64,000 nucleotides of DNA from Saccharopolyspora erythraea NRRL 2338. GTDB lineage: Bacteria; Actinomycetota; Actinomycetes; Mycobacteriales; Pseudonocardiaceae. Below the pieces are notes generated by a model that did not search any database, was not told where the DNA came from, and was given only the letters and a program-made list of their open reading frames with translations. The position numbers and the translations under genes were made by a program. Positions 44,408 through 53,925 of this stretch are shown one piece after another (the stretch's first letter is position 1; each line of letters begins with the position of its first letter). The DNA lies in the NCBI RefSeq assembly GCF_000062885.1, contig NC_009142.1, forward strand, positions 186,001 to 250,000, in the 5' to 3' direction.

Positions 44408-47400
44408 TCACGGGTGCTGGCCGGGCTGCGGCTCCTCCGCGCTGTCCCCGAAGCCCTGCACGTCGTTGCGGTCGTCGGAGTTGGGCACGTCGCCGGGCAG
44501 CTGCACCGTCTTGCTCAGCGGCCCCGGCGTCCAGGTGCCCCAGTGCGTCTCGGGGTGCACCTCCATCGCCGCCTCCGCCGGGAGCGCGTCCGGCACGAAC
44601 GGGTCGACCCGGTACAGCGAGCCCCAGTCGCGGTGGATGTCGTTCTTCACGTACGTCGGCAGCTCACGCATGCTCGTCGTGATGTTCAGCCACCCGAGGG
44701 GGCCGCCGCTGTCCGGCGACGACCAGCCCTGACCGATGTCGCGCACCTCGGCGCCCGCCGACACCCGGAACTTGGGCATCTCGGCGATGCCGTTGCGGAT
44801 GCCCGGGATCTGCAGGCACGGGTGCACCAGCGCCGCGGTCCACTCGACGAAGGTCGGCGCGTCGCCGACGAAGTCGGTCATGTTGCGCAGCTGCGGCGCG
44901 CGCGGTGCGCTGACCGCGACCCAGCCGTTCGGCCCGAGCGACTGGTCGGTGGCCACGACGCGCATCTTCGTCGCGCCCTCGGCGTCGCCGCGCACGGTGA
45001 CCCGGTGGTCCCGCCATTCCGGGCCGGGGCTGACCGGGACGTAGTGGCGCTGCATGACCTGGAAGCCCTGGTCGGTGTCGCGGCCGAACTCGATGTAGGC
45101 CGAGTTGGCGCCGCCGTTGGCGCCGGCCAGCATCACGACCACCGGCACCTCGCCGTTGGCGGCGCGCTCGGGCAGGTCGTACCACTGGGTGCGCAGCTCA
45201 CCGATCCCGGTGCCGGTCTGGTCGTAGCTGCCCCACACCGGAGCGTTGTCGCCGCCGAAGCGGTGCGGCGGGGACCAGTCGGGCTCATCGGGGTCGTTGC
45301 CGTCGCCCTGCGGCAGCCCGGAGCGGTTGAAGCCCTCCAGCTTCGCCTTGAGGTACGCCTCGGGCGACTCCTTGTCCTTGAGGCGCTTGGCGGGCACCGG
45401 CACGTCCGGGCTGACCGGGGGAGCGGGTGTGGTCGGCTGGTTCGCCGAGACCTTCAGCATGCCCGCCTGCGGGTTGGCCTCCACGTACACGTAGTCGGAC
45501 AGGCCGCAGCTGGACCCGGTGATCTGCTTGACGTTGTCCGCGCCGAGGCTGTAGCTGCCCCACTGCTTCTGGATGACCTTGGCGAAGTTGGCCAGCTCGA
45601 AAACCACCAGCAGCGCGCAGATGATCGACAGCGGGGCGGTGCCCAGCCGCAGCGCGCGGCTCTGGCCCTCCATGCCGCGCGCCTTCTCGTCGACGACCTC
45701 GGGGTTGTGCGGGTCGAGCCGCAGGTGTTCGACGAACGCGACGATCATCGTGATGGCGGCGATGAGCAGGAACACCGTGCTCGCGCTGTAGCCGAGGATC
45801 AGCGGCGGCTTGTCGAACCACGGCACGCCCCACCCCGACACGTACCACCAGGCGTTGGGGCCGGTGGTGCCGAAGGCCAGCACCAGCATCAGCCCCGCGA
45901 AGAACGCCGCGCGGTTGCGCTTCGAACGCAGCACGGTGCTGCTGGTGGCCAGCGCGGTCAGCGCCGCGAGCGCGCCGCCGACGGCGGCGAACAGGCCGAA
46001 GTGGTGCGTCCACTTGGTGGGGGTCAGCGCCAGGACCACGAACGACAGCGCGGCCACGGCCAGCAGCCTGCGGCTCGGGCCGAGCGCGGCGCCGCGGATC
46101 TTGCCCCTGCGCAGCAGCACGACCGCGCAGGTCGTCAGGCACAGCATCACCAGCAGCACCGGGATGCGGCGGGTCATCGAGCCGTCCGGCGTCTGGCTGA
46201 ACAGCAGGTTGTAGCGGCTCAGCTCCTGGTACCAGTCCTGGCTGGGGCCCAGGTCGGTGCGCAGGTCGGTGGCGTCCAGGACCGACTGGAGCGTCTGGTC
46301 GGAGAAGACCACGGTCAGGATCACGAAGCCGGACGCCGCGATCGGCGCCAGCACCGGCACCCAGCCGAACTCTCGCGCACGCTTGCGCACGATCTGCAGC
46401 AGCGGCTTGAGCGCGGCGATGTAGGGCAGCACCGCCACCAGGCCGTGCGGGTTGGCGCCCACCGCCAGCGCGGCCACCACCAGGCCCAGCGCGGCGGGCA
46501 TCAGCCGCCCGGTCGCCACCGCGCGCTCCACCGCGCACAGGGCGAGCAGCGAGAACAGCACGACGACCGGCTCGGGCCGCAGGCCGTTGTTGTAGGGCAG
46601 CCAGAACGCCAGGAACACCGCCGCCGCGGCCCAGCCCGCCGCGTTGCTGCGCCGGACCTGGCGGCCCAGGCGGGGCAGCACCTCGCGGCTGATGAGCAGC
46701 CAGCTCACGATGCCCATCAGCAGGGCGGGCAGCCGCACCCACGGCGTCGCCGTGGATATCTGCACCCACAACGAGTACAGCTCGTAGAACCAGCCGAAGG
46801 GCGCCTCGGGTACGGCGAACCATCGGAAGTAGTTGCTGACGTAGCCCGCCGTCTCGCGCGCCCGCGCGATCGTCAGGATGTACCCGTCGTCGGAGGTCAT
46901 GGCGCCCATGACCCACCACACGCAGAGCGCGCCGATCACCGCGACGTCGCGGAACGTCGGCTTCCACCAGCCCGGCGGCACCAGGCGCGGCGGTCGCCGG
47001 CCCGCGCGCACGTCCAGCCTGCGCAGCGCGACGACGGAGCCGATGAACGCCAGCACGACCAGCGCCATCGCCGAGAGCTTCAGCACCGTCGCGCTGCTCT
47101 CGTAGCGGTTGTCGACGCGGGCCTCGAACGACAGGTCCCGCACGTTGTCGACCGACTCGTCGAGGTCGGAGTAGACGCCGGTGAGCTGCGGGCGCTGGTC
47201 GCCGCGGGTCGAGGCCAGCTGCTGGTCGCCGACGTTGGCGGTGGTGCCGCCCGCGTCGGAGTGCACCGAGATCGTGCAGTCGCCCGCGGGGAGCGGGACG
47301 GTGCTCAGCGACTGGCCCTTGGACAGCAGCGTCAACATGTTGTTGTCGACCTGCAGGACCAGGCCGGTCAGGTTGCCGTAGTCGGAGTTCGGCGGGTTGG

Positions 47401-47743
47401 TGCTGAGGAGGGTCCCCGGCCGCCCGTCGGTGCGGGCGTCGAGTCCGCGCGCGGTCTCGCAGGAGACGTTCGCGTTGAGCCAGACCGGGGAGAAGGACAC
47501 CAGCGGAGCCGACACCGGCTTGGTGCCCTGCGCCGTCGGCCACTTGAGGGTGGTGACCTCGTGGTTGACGGGGAGGAACGGCAGTGCCAGCGCCAGGACG
47601 GTGCCGAGCAGTCCGGTGATCGCCGCGAACAGCTTCAGCCGCGTGGCTGGAGCGTCGTGACCGTTACTCGCTGCTCGTGCCGAGGAGCCCGACGGAGTTC
47701 CGTCGTCGTCCTTCCGGCTGTCGTCGTCCTGGCCAGTAAACAC
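44408..47743 (-). CDS. Canonical Emb arabinosyltransferase (EmbA/B/C type)
   Basis: A 1111-residue GT53 membrane enzyme that builds the arabinan of arabinogalactan from decaprenyl-phospho-arabinose on the outer membrane face. The catalytic loop TSDDGYILTIAR and NYFRWFAVPEAPFGW closely follow mycobacterial EmbB. LTPTKWTHHFGLFAA is the Emb signature. The C-terminal carbohydrate-binding domain includes a typical GNLTG-type beta region. Length fits the Emb family (about 1,095). GTG 47743 is leaderless (TATTCT 6 nt upstream). Which of EmbA, EmbB or EmbC it equals is not decidable. It is the only Emb here with the full canonical motif set. Confidence 0.93.
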   Translation of the reverse strand: MFTGQDDDSRKDDDGTPSGSSARAASNGHDAPATRLKLFAAITGLLGTVLALALPFLPVNHEVTTLKWPTAQGTKPVSAPLVSFSPVWLNANVSCETARGLDARTDGRPGTLLSTNPPNSDYGNLTGLVLQVDNNMLTLLSKGQSLSTVPLPAGDCTISVHSDAGGTTANVGDQQLASTRGDQRPQLTGVYSDLDESVDNVRDLSFEARVDNRYESSATVLKLSAMALVVLAFIGSVVALRRLDVRAGRRPPRLVPPGWWKPTFRDVAVIGALCVWWVMGAMTSDDGYILTIARARETAGYVSNYFRWFAVPEAPFGWFYELYSLWVQISTATPWVRLPALLMGIVSWLLISREVLPRLGRQVRRSNAAGWAAAAVFLAFWLPYNNGLRPEPVVVLFSLLALCAVERAVATGRLMPAALGLVVAALAVGANPHGLVAVLPYIAALKPLLQIVRKRAREFGWVPVLAPIAASGFVILTVVFSDQTLQSVLDATDLRTDLGPSQDWYQELSRYNLLFSQTPDGSMTRRIPVLLVMLCLTTCAVVLLRRGKIRGAALGPSRRLLAVAALSFVVLALTPTKWTHHFGLFAAVGGALAALTALATSSTVLRSKRNRAAFFAGLMLVLAFGTTGPNAWWYVSGWGVPWFDKPPLILGYSASTVFLLIAAITMIVAFVEHLRLDPHNPEVVDEKARGMEGQSRALRLGTAPLSIICALLVVFELANFAKVIQKQWGSYSLGADNVKQITGSSCGLSDYVYVEANPQAGMLKVSANQPTTPAPPVSPDVPVPAKRLKDKESPEAYLKAKLEGFNRSGLPQGDGNDPDEPDWSPPHRFGGDNAPVWGSYDQTGTGIGELRTQWYDLPERAANGEVPVVVMLAGANGGANSAYIEFGRDTDQGFQVMQRHYVPVSPGPEWRDHRVTVRGDAEGATKMRVVATDQSLGPNGWVAVSAPRAPQLRNMTDFVGDAPTFVEWTAALVHPCLQIPGIRNGIAEMPKFRVSAGAEVRDIGQGWSSPDSGGPLGWLNITTSMRELPTYVKNDIHRDWGSLYRVDPFVPDALPAEAAMEVHPETHWGTWTPGPLSKTVQLPGDVPNSDDRNDVQGFGDSAEEPQPGQHP

Positions 47744-47749
47744 GAATGG

Positions 47750-47755
47750 AGAATA
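47750..47755 (-). promoter_or_regulatory. -10 element TATTCT, leaderless promoter of emb
   Basis: TATTCT (minus strand, 47755-47750) ends 6 nt before GTG 47743. Confidence 0.55.
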
Positions 47756-47903
47756 GTAGCCGCTGGTACGAGCCCGGCCGCGGCGTTCGGTGCATGTGTG
47801 TCTGGACACGAACGAGTGGTCACCGGTAACGCTGTGACCTGCTGACTCAGCTCCTTCTCAGGTCACTCTCAGTGTTTCGTGACCACCCGGTGACCGGTCC
47901 GCC

Positions 47904-48851
47904 TCAGCGCCGGAAGAAGTGCTCGCGCCTGCCCTGGCGAAGCAGCCGCAGCCACTCCCGGAACGCCTTCGGGTCGCGCCGGTGCCCCACGAAGTAGAGC
48001 CCGAAGCGCAGGATCTCCAGCGCGCCGATCTTGCGCATGCCCGGCTGCGACAGCAGGTAACCGCGGTTGCGGTAGGTGTAGTAGCGCTTGTTCGCGTCGG
48101 AGGGGTCCTGGGCGTGGAAGCGGCCGCCGAGCATCGGCTTGAACTCCGCGGAGCCGTCCGGGTGCACGAACCGCGTCTTCAGCGTCGTGCCGAACGGCAG
48201 GCCGGAGCGCACCACGCGCCGGTGCAGCTCGACCTCGTCGCCGCGGAAGAACAGCCGGTAGTCCGGCACGCCCACCACGTCCAGCGTCGAGGCGCGGAAC
48301 AGGGCGCCGTTGAAGAACGACGCGATGCCCGGCAGGAAGTCGCCGTCCGAACCCGGCGTGCGCAGCTCCTCCGGGGTGCGCTTCCAGGTCAGGCCCCGGC
48401 GCAGCGGGAAGGCGAGCTTGTCCGGCGTGTCGATGTTCACCACGACCGGCGACACCGCCGCGAGCTTGCGGCGGCGCGCCTCGTCGAGCAGCGTCTCCAG
48501 CGCGCGGTCGTCGCCCGGGCGGCCGTCGTCGTCGCCGAGCCACACCCACTCCGCGCCGATCGACAGCGCGTGCAGCATGCCGAGCGCGAACCCGCCCGCG
48601 CCGCCGAGGTTGCGGTGCGAGGCCAGGTAGGTCGACGGGATGGGGCACTCGGCGACCACGTCCCGCGCGGGCTGGTCCGGTCCGTTGTCGACCACGACGA
48701 GGTGGTCGGGCACGCGGGTCTGGGTCGCGATGACCTTGAGCGACTCGGCGAGCAGCTCTCTGCGGTGCCTGGTGACGATCACCGCCACCACTGACCCCCC
48801 GGGAACCTCGGGGACCTGCGGCGTCGGCTGCTGCTCGGAGTCGGTGCTCAT
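47904..48851 (-). CDS. glfT1: Galactofuranosyltransferase GlfT1
   Basis: A 315-residue GT2 enzyme that adds the first galactofuranose residues to decaprenyl-PP-GlcNAc-Rha at the inner face. VVAVIVTRHRRELL starts the GT-A fold and the DXD-like DDD is at 107-109 (WLGDDDGRP). FFRGDEVELHRR is the second acidic motif. It matches Rv3782 in size. ATG 48851 overlaps the wzt stop codon (ATGA), so the enzyme and exporter are co-expressed. This order (wzm, wzt, glfT1) ties priming and export together. Confidence 0.93.
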   Translation of the reverse strand: MSTDSEQQPTPQVPEVPGGSVVAVIVTRHRRELLAESLKVIATQTRVPDHLVVVDNGPDQPARDVVAECPIPSTYLASHRNLGGAGGFALGMLHALSIGAEWVWLGDDDGRPGDDRALETLLDEARRRKLAAVSPVVVNIDTPDKLAFPLRRGLTWKRTPEELRTPGSDGDFLPGIASFFNGALFRASTLDVVGVPDYRLFFRGDEVELHRRVVRSGLPFGTTLKTRFVHPDGSAEFKPMLGGRFHAQDPSDANKRYYTYRNRGYLLSQPGMRKIGALEILRFGLYFVGHRRDPKAFREWLRLLRQGRREHFFRR

Positions 48852-49666
48852 GAGCCCTCTTCGCTCCCGATCGAGGCCGCGGACTCGCCGATCCGGGCCA
48901 GGGTTTCCTCGCTCAGATTCTCGAAGGGGTCGTGCCCCTTGTAGTGCGTCAGCACACTGCGCAACGAGCCCCGTTCCTTGATGCCGCCCTTGTCCATCCA
49001 GAGCGCGGTGTTGCACAGCTCGATGAGGAACTCGTCGGAGTGCGAGGCGAACACCAGGATGCCCGAGCGCTTGACCAGGTCGTTGAGCCGGTCGCGGGCC
49101 TTCTCCAGGAAGTCGGCGTCGACCGCGCCGATGCCCTCGTCCAGGATCAGGATCTCCGGGTCGATCGAGGTGACCACGCCCAGCGCCAGCCGCACCCGCA
49201 TGCCGGTGGAGTAGGTGCGCAGCGGCATCTCCAGGTAGTCGCCCAGCTCTGTGAACTCGGCGATCTCGTCGATCCGCGCTTCCATCTGCTTGCGGTTCAT
49301 CCCGAGGAACAGACCCCGGATGATGATGTTCTCGTACCCGGAGATCTCCGGGTCCATGCCCACGCCCAGGTCGAAGACCGGCGCGACCTTGCCGACCACG
49401 CGGGCGCTGCCGCGCGTCGGCTCGTAGATCCCGGCGAGCAGCCGCAGCAGCGTGGACTTGCCCGCGCCGTTGTGCCCGACCAGCGCCACCCGGTCACCGT
49501 GGCGCAGGGAGAGGTTGATGTCGTGCAGGGCCTCGATGATCGGGACCCGGCTGTCGGTGCCGATCCTGCCGCCGGCCTTTCCGAGCACGGCCTTCTTCAG
49601 CGATCTCGACTTCGCGTCGAAGATCGGGAAGTCGACGGCTGCGTTCCAAACGTCGATGCTGACCAC
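48848..49666 (-). CDS. wzt: Wzt-type ABC transporter ATPase for galactan export
   Basis: A 272-residue ATPase. Walker A GHNGAGKS (64-71), signature YSTGMR (152-157), Walker B ILILDE (172-177) and H-loop H209. The signature YSTGM and the N-terminal extension are typical of O-antigen/teichoic acid exporters (Wzt/TagH). Rv3781 is the mycobacterial match. It works with the permease at 49680 to export lipid-linked galactan. The family's carbohydrate-binding C-terminal domain is absent. It is coupled to glfT1 by ATGA overlap. Confidence 0.92.
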   Translation of the reverse strand: MVSIDVWNAAVDFPIFDAKSRSLKKAVLGKAGGRIGTDSRVPIIEALHDINLSLRHGDRVALVGHNGAGKSTLLRLLAGIYEPTRGSARVVGKVAPVFDLGVGMDPEISGYENIIIRGLFLGMNRKQMEARIDEIAEFTELGDYLEMPLRTYSTGMRVRLALGVVTSIDPEILILDEGIGAVDADFLEKARDRLNDLVKRSGILVFASHSDEFLIELCNTALWMDKGGIKERGSLRSVLTHYKGHDPFENLSEETLARIGESAASIGSEEGS

Positions 49667-49679
49667 GGTTCAGCCTCAC

Positions 49680-50543
49680 TCACACCCAGTAGGAGACACG
49701 GGCACGGAAGTTGCGCAGGATCAGCAGGGCCGCTGCCCAGCCGACGACCGTGATCACGCCGACCACGATCCAGTGCCGCCAAACGATCGGGTCCCCGAGC
49801 ATGGGGCGGCGGATGATCTCCAGGAAGTGCATGAACGGGTTGATCTCGGCGAGTTTTGCCCGCTCCGCGATGGCTGGGTTCGAGCTGGCCCGGAACTGGT
49901 CGTAGTTCCACACGATGGGCGTCATGAAGAACATCAGCTGGACGATGCTCTGGGTCACCGGTGGGATGTCGCGGAAGCGGGTGGAGATGATCCCCACGAC
50001 GATCATCACCCAGCCCCCGTTGATGGCCAGCACCGCGAATGCCGGAATGGCCAGTAGCACTCCGAGACCGACTGGCTTGGGGAAGATCGCGATGAGCACG
50101 AAGTAGACGACCAGGTTGTGCGCGAAGAACAGCACCTGGCGCCACAGCAGGCGCAGCACGTGGATCGACACCGGAGACGGCAACTGCTTGATGAGGCCCT
50201 CGTTGGAGATGAAGACCTCTGCACCATCATTGATGCTGTTGCCGATGAAGCCCCAGATGATGAACCCGACCGCGAGGTAGGGCAGGTGGACGCTCAGTTC
50301 CTGGTTGAACAGCTGTGAGTACAGCAGGCCGAGTGCGGTGACCGTCACTGCCATGCTGATCGTGATCCACAGCGGGCCGATCACCGAGCGGCGATAGCGC
50401 TGCTTTATGTCTTGCCAACCGAGATGGGCCCACAGCTGACGCTGCTGGAACCCGTCGGAAATGTCCTTGAACGCCTTGCGCCAGCTCCGCGACGACGTCT
50501 CGGGCGGTGCTTCTGATCGCTCTAGCGTGCTTGTGGCCTGCAC
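49680..50543 (-). CDS. wzm: Wzm-type ABC transporter permease for galactan export
   Basis: A 287-residue ABC-2 permease with six transmembrane helices and an N-terminal amphipathic segment. DIKQRYRRSVIGPLWITIS and NEGLIKQLPSP match Rv3783/Wzm-type exporters. It forms the channel for wzt. GTG 50543 is leaderless (TACTCT 8 nt upstream). The wzm-wzt-glfT1 operon begins here; 13 nt separate it from wzt. Confidence 0.92.
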   Translation of the reverse strand: MQATSTLERSEAPPETSSRSWRKAFKDISDGFQQRQLWAHLGWQDIKQRYRRSVIGPLWITISMAVTVTALGLLYSQLFNQELSVHLPYLAVGFIIWGFIGNSINDGAEVFISNEGLIKQLPSPVSIHVLRLLWRQVLFFAHNLVVYFVLIAIFPKPVGLGVLLAIPAFAVLAINGGWVMIVVGIISTRFRDIPPVTQSIVQLMFFMTPIVWNYDQFRASSNPAIAERAKLAEINPFMHFLEIIRRPMLGDPIVWRHWIVVGVITVVGWAAALLILRNFRARVSYWV

Positions 50544-50551
50544 GGTGCGTC

Positions 50552-50557
50552 AGAGTA
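50552..50557 (-). promoter_or_regulatory. -10 element TACTCT, leaderless promoter of the wzm operon
   Basis: TACTCT (minus strand, 50557-50552) ends 8 nt before GTG 50543. Confidence 0.5.
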
Positions 50558-50735
50558 CCGACCGCCCGTGCGAGTTCCGGCCCTGGGCACCGCTCACGGA
50601 CAGCCATCGCGGATTCCGCACTTTCCGGGCGGGTTCACGCTGTCGCTCACGTCTCGTGCGGGGGTATGCGCGCAGGGTCGCGAACGCCCGCGGAAGCAGG
50701 GCTCCGCGGGTGACTCGCGGTTCCCCCGAAAACGC

Positions 50736-51275
50736 TCAGAGGTACTGGCCGGTGCCCCGGGGCTGGTGCGGGGTCTCGACGTCGCCGGTGCCCGCGGGCA
50801 GGCCGCGCCGCATCTGCTCCAGCTGCGCCCTGGCGGCCATCTGCTGGGCGAAAAGCGCCGTCTGCAGGCCGTGGAAGAGACCTTCCAGCCAGCCGACCAG
50901 CTGGGCCTGGGCGATCCGCAGCTCCGCCTCCGACGGGGTGGCCTCCTGCGCGAAAGGCAGCGACAGCCGCTCCAGCTCCTCGATGAGCTCCGGCGCGAGG
51001 CCCTGCTCCAGCTCCCGGATCGAGGACTGGTGGATCTCCTTGAGCCTGCTGCGGCTGGCCTCGTCCAGCGGCGCCGCGCGGACCTCCTCCAGCAGCTGCT
51101 TGATCATCGTGCCGATCCGCATCACCTTCGCGGGCTGCTCGACCAGCTCGTTGATGTCCTCGCCGCGCTCGCCGCCCTCGCTCGAGCCGGAGGCCGCGCC
51201 GATCGGCGCACCGTCCTCGCCGACCACGAAGACCTGGGGCCTGCCCTCGCTCTGCTCGTGCTCGCTCTGGTTCAT
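50736..51275 (-). CDS. bpa: Bacterial proteasome activator Bpa (PafE)
   Basis: A 179-residue protein of the DUF2587 family that forms a ring on the 20S proteasome and opens its gate without ATP. The helical core (VMRIGTMIKQLLEEVRAA, RELEQGLAPELIEELERL, QLVGWLEGLFHGLQ) is characteristic. The last four residues are GQYL, the gate-opening motif. Rv3780 is the mycobacterial match and is also next to wzm/wzt. ATG 51275 is 12 nt after a CAGGAT hexamer, with GGAG just upstream. It does not belong to wall synthesis, but the linkage to it is conserved. Confidence 0.95.
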   Translation of the reverse strand: MNQSEHEQSEGRPQVFVVGEDGAPIGAASGSSEGGERGEDINELVEQPAKVMRIGTMIKQLLEEVRAAPLDEASRSRLKEIHQSSIRELEQGLAPELIEELERLSLPFAQEATPSEAELRIAQAQLVGWLEGLFHGLQTALFAQQMAARAQLEQMRRGLPAGTGDVETPHQPRGTGQYL

Positions 51276-51362
51276 GGCTCCATCCTGGCTTGCCCGCGCC
51301 GGCCGGGGCGAGCGGGGATGCGATATGGGCCACCCGGAGGCGAGATGCATCGGTGTCCTCCG

Positions 51363-51368
51363 TACGGT
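51363..51368 (+). promoter_or_regulatory. -10 element TACGGT, leaderless promoter
   Basis: TACGGT ends 7 nt before ATG 51376. Confidence 0.5.
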
Positions 51369-51375
51369 GTCACGC

Positions 51376-52575
51376 ATGGCGTTCGACGTCGCTGCGGTGC
51401 GCGGGCTGTTCCCCGCGCTCGGCGATGGGTGGGTGCACCTGGACGCCCCGGCGGGTATGCAAGTGCCTGAACAGGTCGCGACCGCGGTATCGACCGCGCT
51501 GCGGGCCCCGGTATCCGGCCCCGGCGGGATCTTCCCCGCGTCGCAGCGCGCCGAGGCGATCGTGGATGCCGCCCGTCGCGCGATTGCTGACCTGGTCGGA
51601 GCCGACCCCGCGGGGGTCGTGCTCGGCCCGAGCTCGGCCGTCCTCCTGCAGCGGCTCGCCGACGCCCTCGGCGACGGCTGGATGATCGGCGACGACGTCG
51701 TCGTCTCGCGCCTGGACCACCCCGCCAACGTGGCGCCGTGGCAGCGCGCCGCGCAGCGCTCCGGCGGTTCGGTGCGCTTCGCCGAGGTCGACATCGAGAC
51801 CTGCGAGCTGCCCGCCTGGCAGTACAAGGAGCTGGTCACGCCCCGGACGAAGGTCGTCGCCATCACCGCTGCCTCCGGCGCGGTGGGCACCCGGCCCGAC
51901 GTGCGCGCCGCCGCGGAGGCCGCGGCCGAGCACGACGCGCTGGTGGTGGTCGACGCCTCGGCGGCGGCGCCGTTCGTGCCGCTGGACATCGCCTCGATGG
52001 GTGCCGACGTGGTCGCGGTGAACGCCTCGGCGTGGGGCGGGCCGCCGGTCGGCGCGCTGGTGTTCCGCAACCCCGCGATGCTCGACCAGCTCCCCTCGGT
52101 GGCGCTGGAGCCCGGCGCCCGCGGACCGGAGCGGATGGAGCTCGGTCCGCACGCCTACCCGCTGCTGGCGGGCGTGGTCTCCTCGGTCGACTACCTGGCG
52201 TCGCTGGACGAGGCGGCGATCGGCCCGCGCCGCGAGCGGCTGCTCACCTCGCTCGGATCGGTCAAGGCCTACCAGGCCGGACTGCTGGCGAACCTGACCA
52301 ACGGCCTGCGACGCCTGCGGCACGTGATGGTGATAGGCGACGCGATGCGCCGGGTGCCCTCGATGGCGTTCACCGTCAGCGGGGTCAAGGCGGAGGACGC
52401 CATCGAGCACCTCGCCGAGCGCGGTGTCTGCGCGTTCGCCGACCCCGGCACGCACGGCGTGTTCGCGGTGCTCGGCGTAGGTGAGGTCGGCGGCGCGGTG
52501 CGCGTCGGCCTGGCGCACTACACCAACGCCTTCGAGGTCGACCAGCTCGTCAGGGCCGTCGCCGAACTGGGCTGA
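51376..52575 (+). CDS. Cysteine desulfurase-fold (aminotransferase class V) protein lacking the PLP lysine
   Basis: A 399-residue fold-type I protein resembling Csd/SufS and Rv3778c. FPALGDGWVHLDAPAGMQVP at the N-terminus and VVVDASAAAPFVPLDI are recognisable. The site that should carry the Schiff-base lysine (S-x-H-K-x-x-G-P) reads NASAWGGPP (residues 216-224), with alanine where lysine is expected. The glutamine that usually follows the cofactor aspartate is also replaced. The protein is probably not a normal PLP desulfurase; it may be a binding or scaffold protein. It is next to bpa and the quinone oxidoreductase gene, as in M. tuberculosis. Confidence 0.8.
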   Translation: MAFDVAAVRGLFPALGDGWVHLDAPAGMQVPEQVATAVSTALRAPVSGPGGIFPASQRAEAIVDAARRAIADLVGADPAGVVLGPSSAVLLQRLADALGDGWMIGDDVVVSRLDHPANVAPWQRAAQRSGGSVRFAEVDIETCELPAWQYKELVTPRTKVVAITAASGAVGTRPDVRAAAEAAAEHDALVVVDASAAAPFVPLDIASMGADVVAVNASAWGGPPVGALVFRNPAMLDQLPSVALEPGARGPERMELGPHAYPLLAGVVSSVDYLASLDEAAIGPRRERLLTSLGSVKAYQAGLLANLTNGLRRLRHVMVIGDAMRRVPSMAFTVSGVKAEDAIEHLAERGVCAFADPGTHGVFAVLGVGEVGGAVRVGLAHYTNAFEVDQLVRAVAELG

Positions 52576-52773
52576 CGACCCCAGCGGCCTTCCGGTCCTC
52601 CAGTGGGCGGCACGTCTTCCGGCGGCCGTCTCCGTCAGCGGGCGGCCCGTCTTCCGGTGGGCAGCCGTCCTCCAGAAGTCCTGCCCCGCCGTTTCCGCCG
52701 TCTTCTCCGCGCGTCCGCTTCCGCGCGCCGCGCGAGCTTGCGCCTGAGCGCGAACGCCGCCGTCCAAGAGTCC

Positions 52774-52805
52774 GCGGTGGCGACGCCGCCTGGCGTCGCC
52801 ACCGC
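52774..52805. terminator. 14-bp perfect hairpin between convergent genes
   Basis: 52774-52787 pairs perfectly with 52792-52805 around a 4-nt loop. It lies between the desulfurase-fold gene and the quinone oxidoreductase gene. There is no T-tract. Confidence 0.7.
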
Positions 52806-52813
52806 CGCGGAAC

Positions 52814-53794
52814 TCAGTCGACCGTGAGCAGGATCTTCCCGCGCACGCCGCCGGCGTCCAGCGCCGAGTGCGCCCGCGCGGCCTCCCGCATCGGGATGCG
52901 GCCGTGCACGATCGGCCGCACCTTGCCCTCCTCGACCAGCGGCCACAGCCGCTCGCGGACGTCGGTGACGATCGCGGCCTTGCCGTTGGCTCCCTCGACC
53001 GGGCGGCTGCGCAGCGCGAGCAACGACATCCGTGCCCGCTTGGCCAGCATCTTGCCCATGTCGAGCTCGGCCTTGCGCCCGCCCTGCATGCCGATGACGG
53101 CCAGGTGCCCGTCGGGTGCGAGCGCGGAGATGTTGCGGTCCAAATAGGACGCGCCCATGTTGTCGAGGATGACGTCGGCGCCGCCGAGACCCTTGACGAC
53201 CTCGACGAAGTCCTCGTCGCGGTAGCTGATGGCGGGGTCGGCGCCGAGCTCGCGGCACAGCTGGAGCGTCTCCGGCGATCCCGCCGTCGCCGCGACCCGC
53301 GCGCCGAGAGCGGTGGCGACCTGGATCGCGCACGTGCCGATCCCGCCGGATCCACCGTGCACCAGCAGGAACTGCCCGCCGCGCAGACCTGCCTCCATGA
53401 CGACGTTGGACCATACTGTGCAGGTGACTTCGGGGAGCCCGGCGGCTTCGACCAGGTCCACACCGGACGGAACCGGCAGGACCTGAGCGGCGGGCACCGC
53501 GACCTGCTCGGCGTATCCACCTCCGGAGAGCAGGGCGCAGACCTGGTCGCCGACCGTCCAGCCGGTGACCCCCTCACCCAGTTCGGCGATGGTGCCCGAG
53601 CACTCGAGCCCGAGGATCTCGCTGGCTCCCTTCGGCGGTGGGTAGAAACCCCGCCGTTGCAGCAGATCGGCCCGGTTGACCCCGGCCGCCGCGACCTTGA
53701 CCAGCACCTCTCCCGCCCCCGGGCTCGGGTCCGGTTGCTCGGTCCATTCCAGCACGTCCGGGTCGCCCGGCTCTCGAATCGCGATGGCGTACAT
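52814..53794 (-). CDS. NAD(P)H quinone oxidoreductase (zinc-less MDR family)
   Basis: A 326-residue medium-chain dehydrogenase/reductase of the PIG3/QOR type. AGVNRADLLQRRGFYPPP is the substrate-side motif and VHGGSGGIGT the nucleotide-binding turn. No structural zinc cysteines are present. The family reduces quinones by NADPH; the exact substrate is unknown. It corresponds in position to Rv3777. ATG 53794 is leaderless (TACCGT 8 nt upstream). Confidence 0.88.
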   Translation of the reverse strand: MYAIAIREPGDPDVLEWTEQPDPSPGAGEVLVKVAAAGVNRADLLQRRGFYPPPKGASEILGLECSGTIAELGEGVTGWTVGDQVCALLSGGGYAEQVAVPAAQVLPVPSGVDLVEAAGLPEVTCTVWSNVVMEAGLRGGQFLLVHGGSGGIGTCAIQVATALGARVAATAGSPETLQLCRELGADPAISYRDEDFVEVVKGLGGADVILDNMGASYLDRNISALAPDGHLAVIGMQGGRKAELDMGKMLAKRARMSLLALRSRPVEGANGKAAIVTDVRERLWPLVEEGKVRPIVHGRIPMREAARAHSALDAGGVRGKILLTVD

Positions 53795-53802
53795 GGTTCA
53801 AG

Positions 53803-53808
53803 ACGGTA
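53803..53808 (-). promoter_or_regulatory. -10 element TACCGT, leaderless promoter
   Basis: TACCGT (minus strand, 53808-53803) ends 8 nt before ATG 53794. Confidence 0.5.
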
Positions 53809-53925
53809 GTCCGGCAAAAAGGGGAACGTATTCCTGGTTCTTAACCTTTGCAGGTGAACTCTTGACTTCGCCGGGTAGTTGTCTCAAGGCTGATCGTCAC
53901 GTACTCACCCGAAACGGGGGAAATG

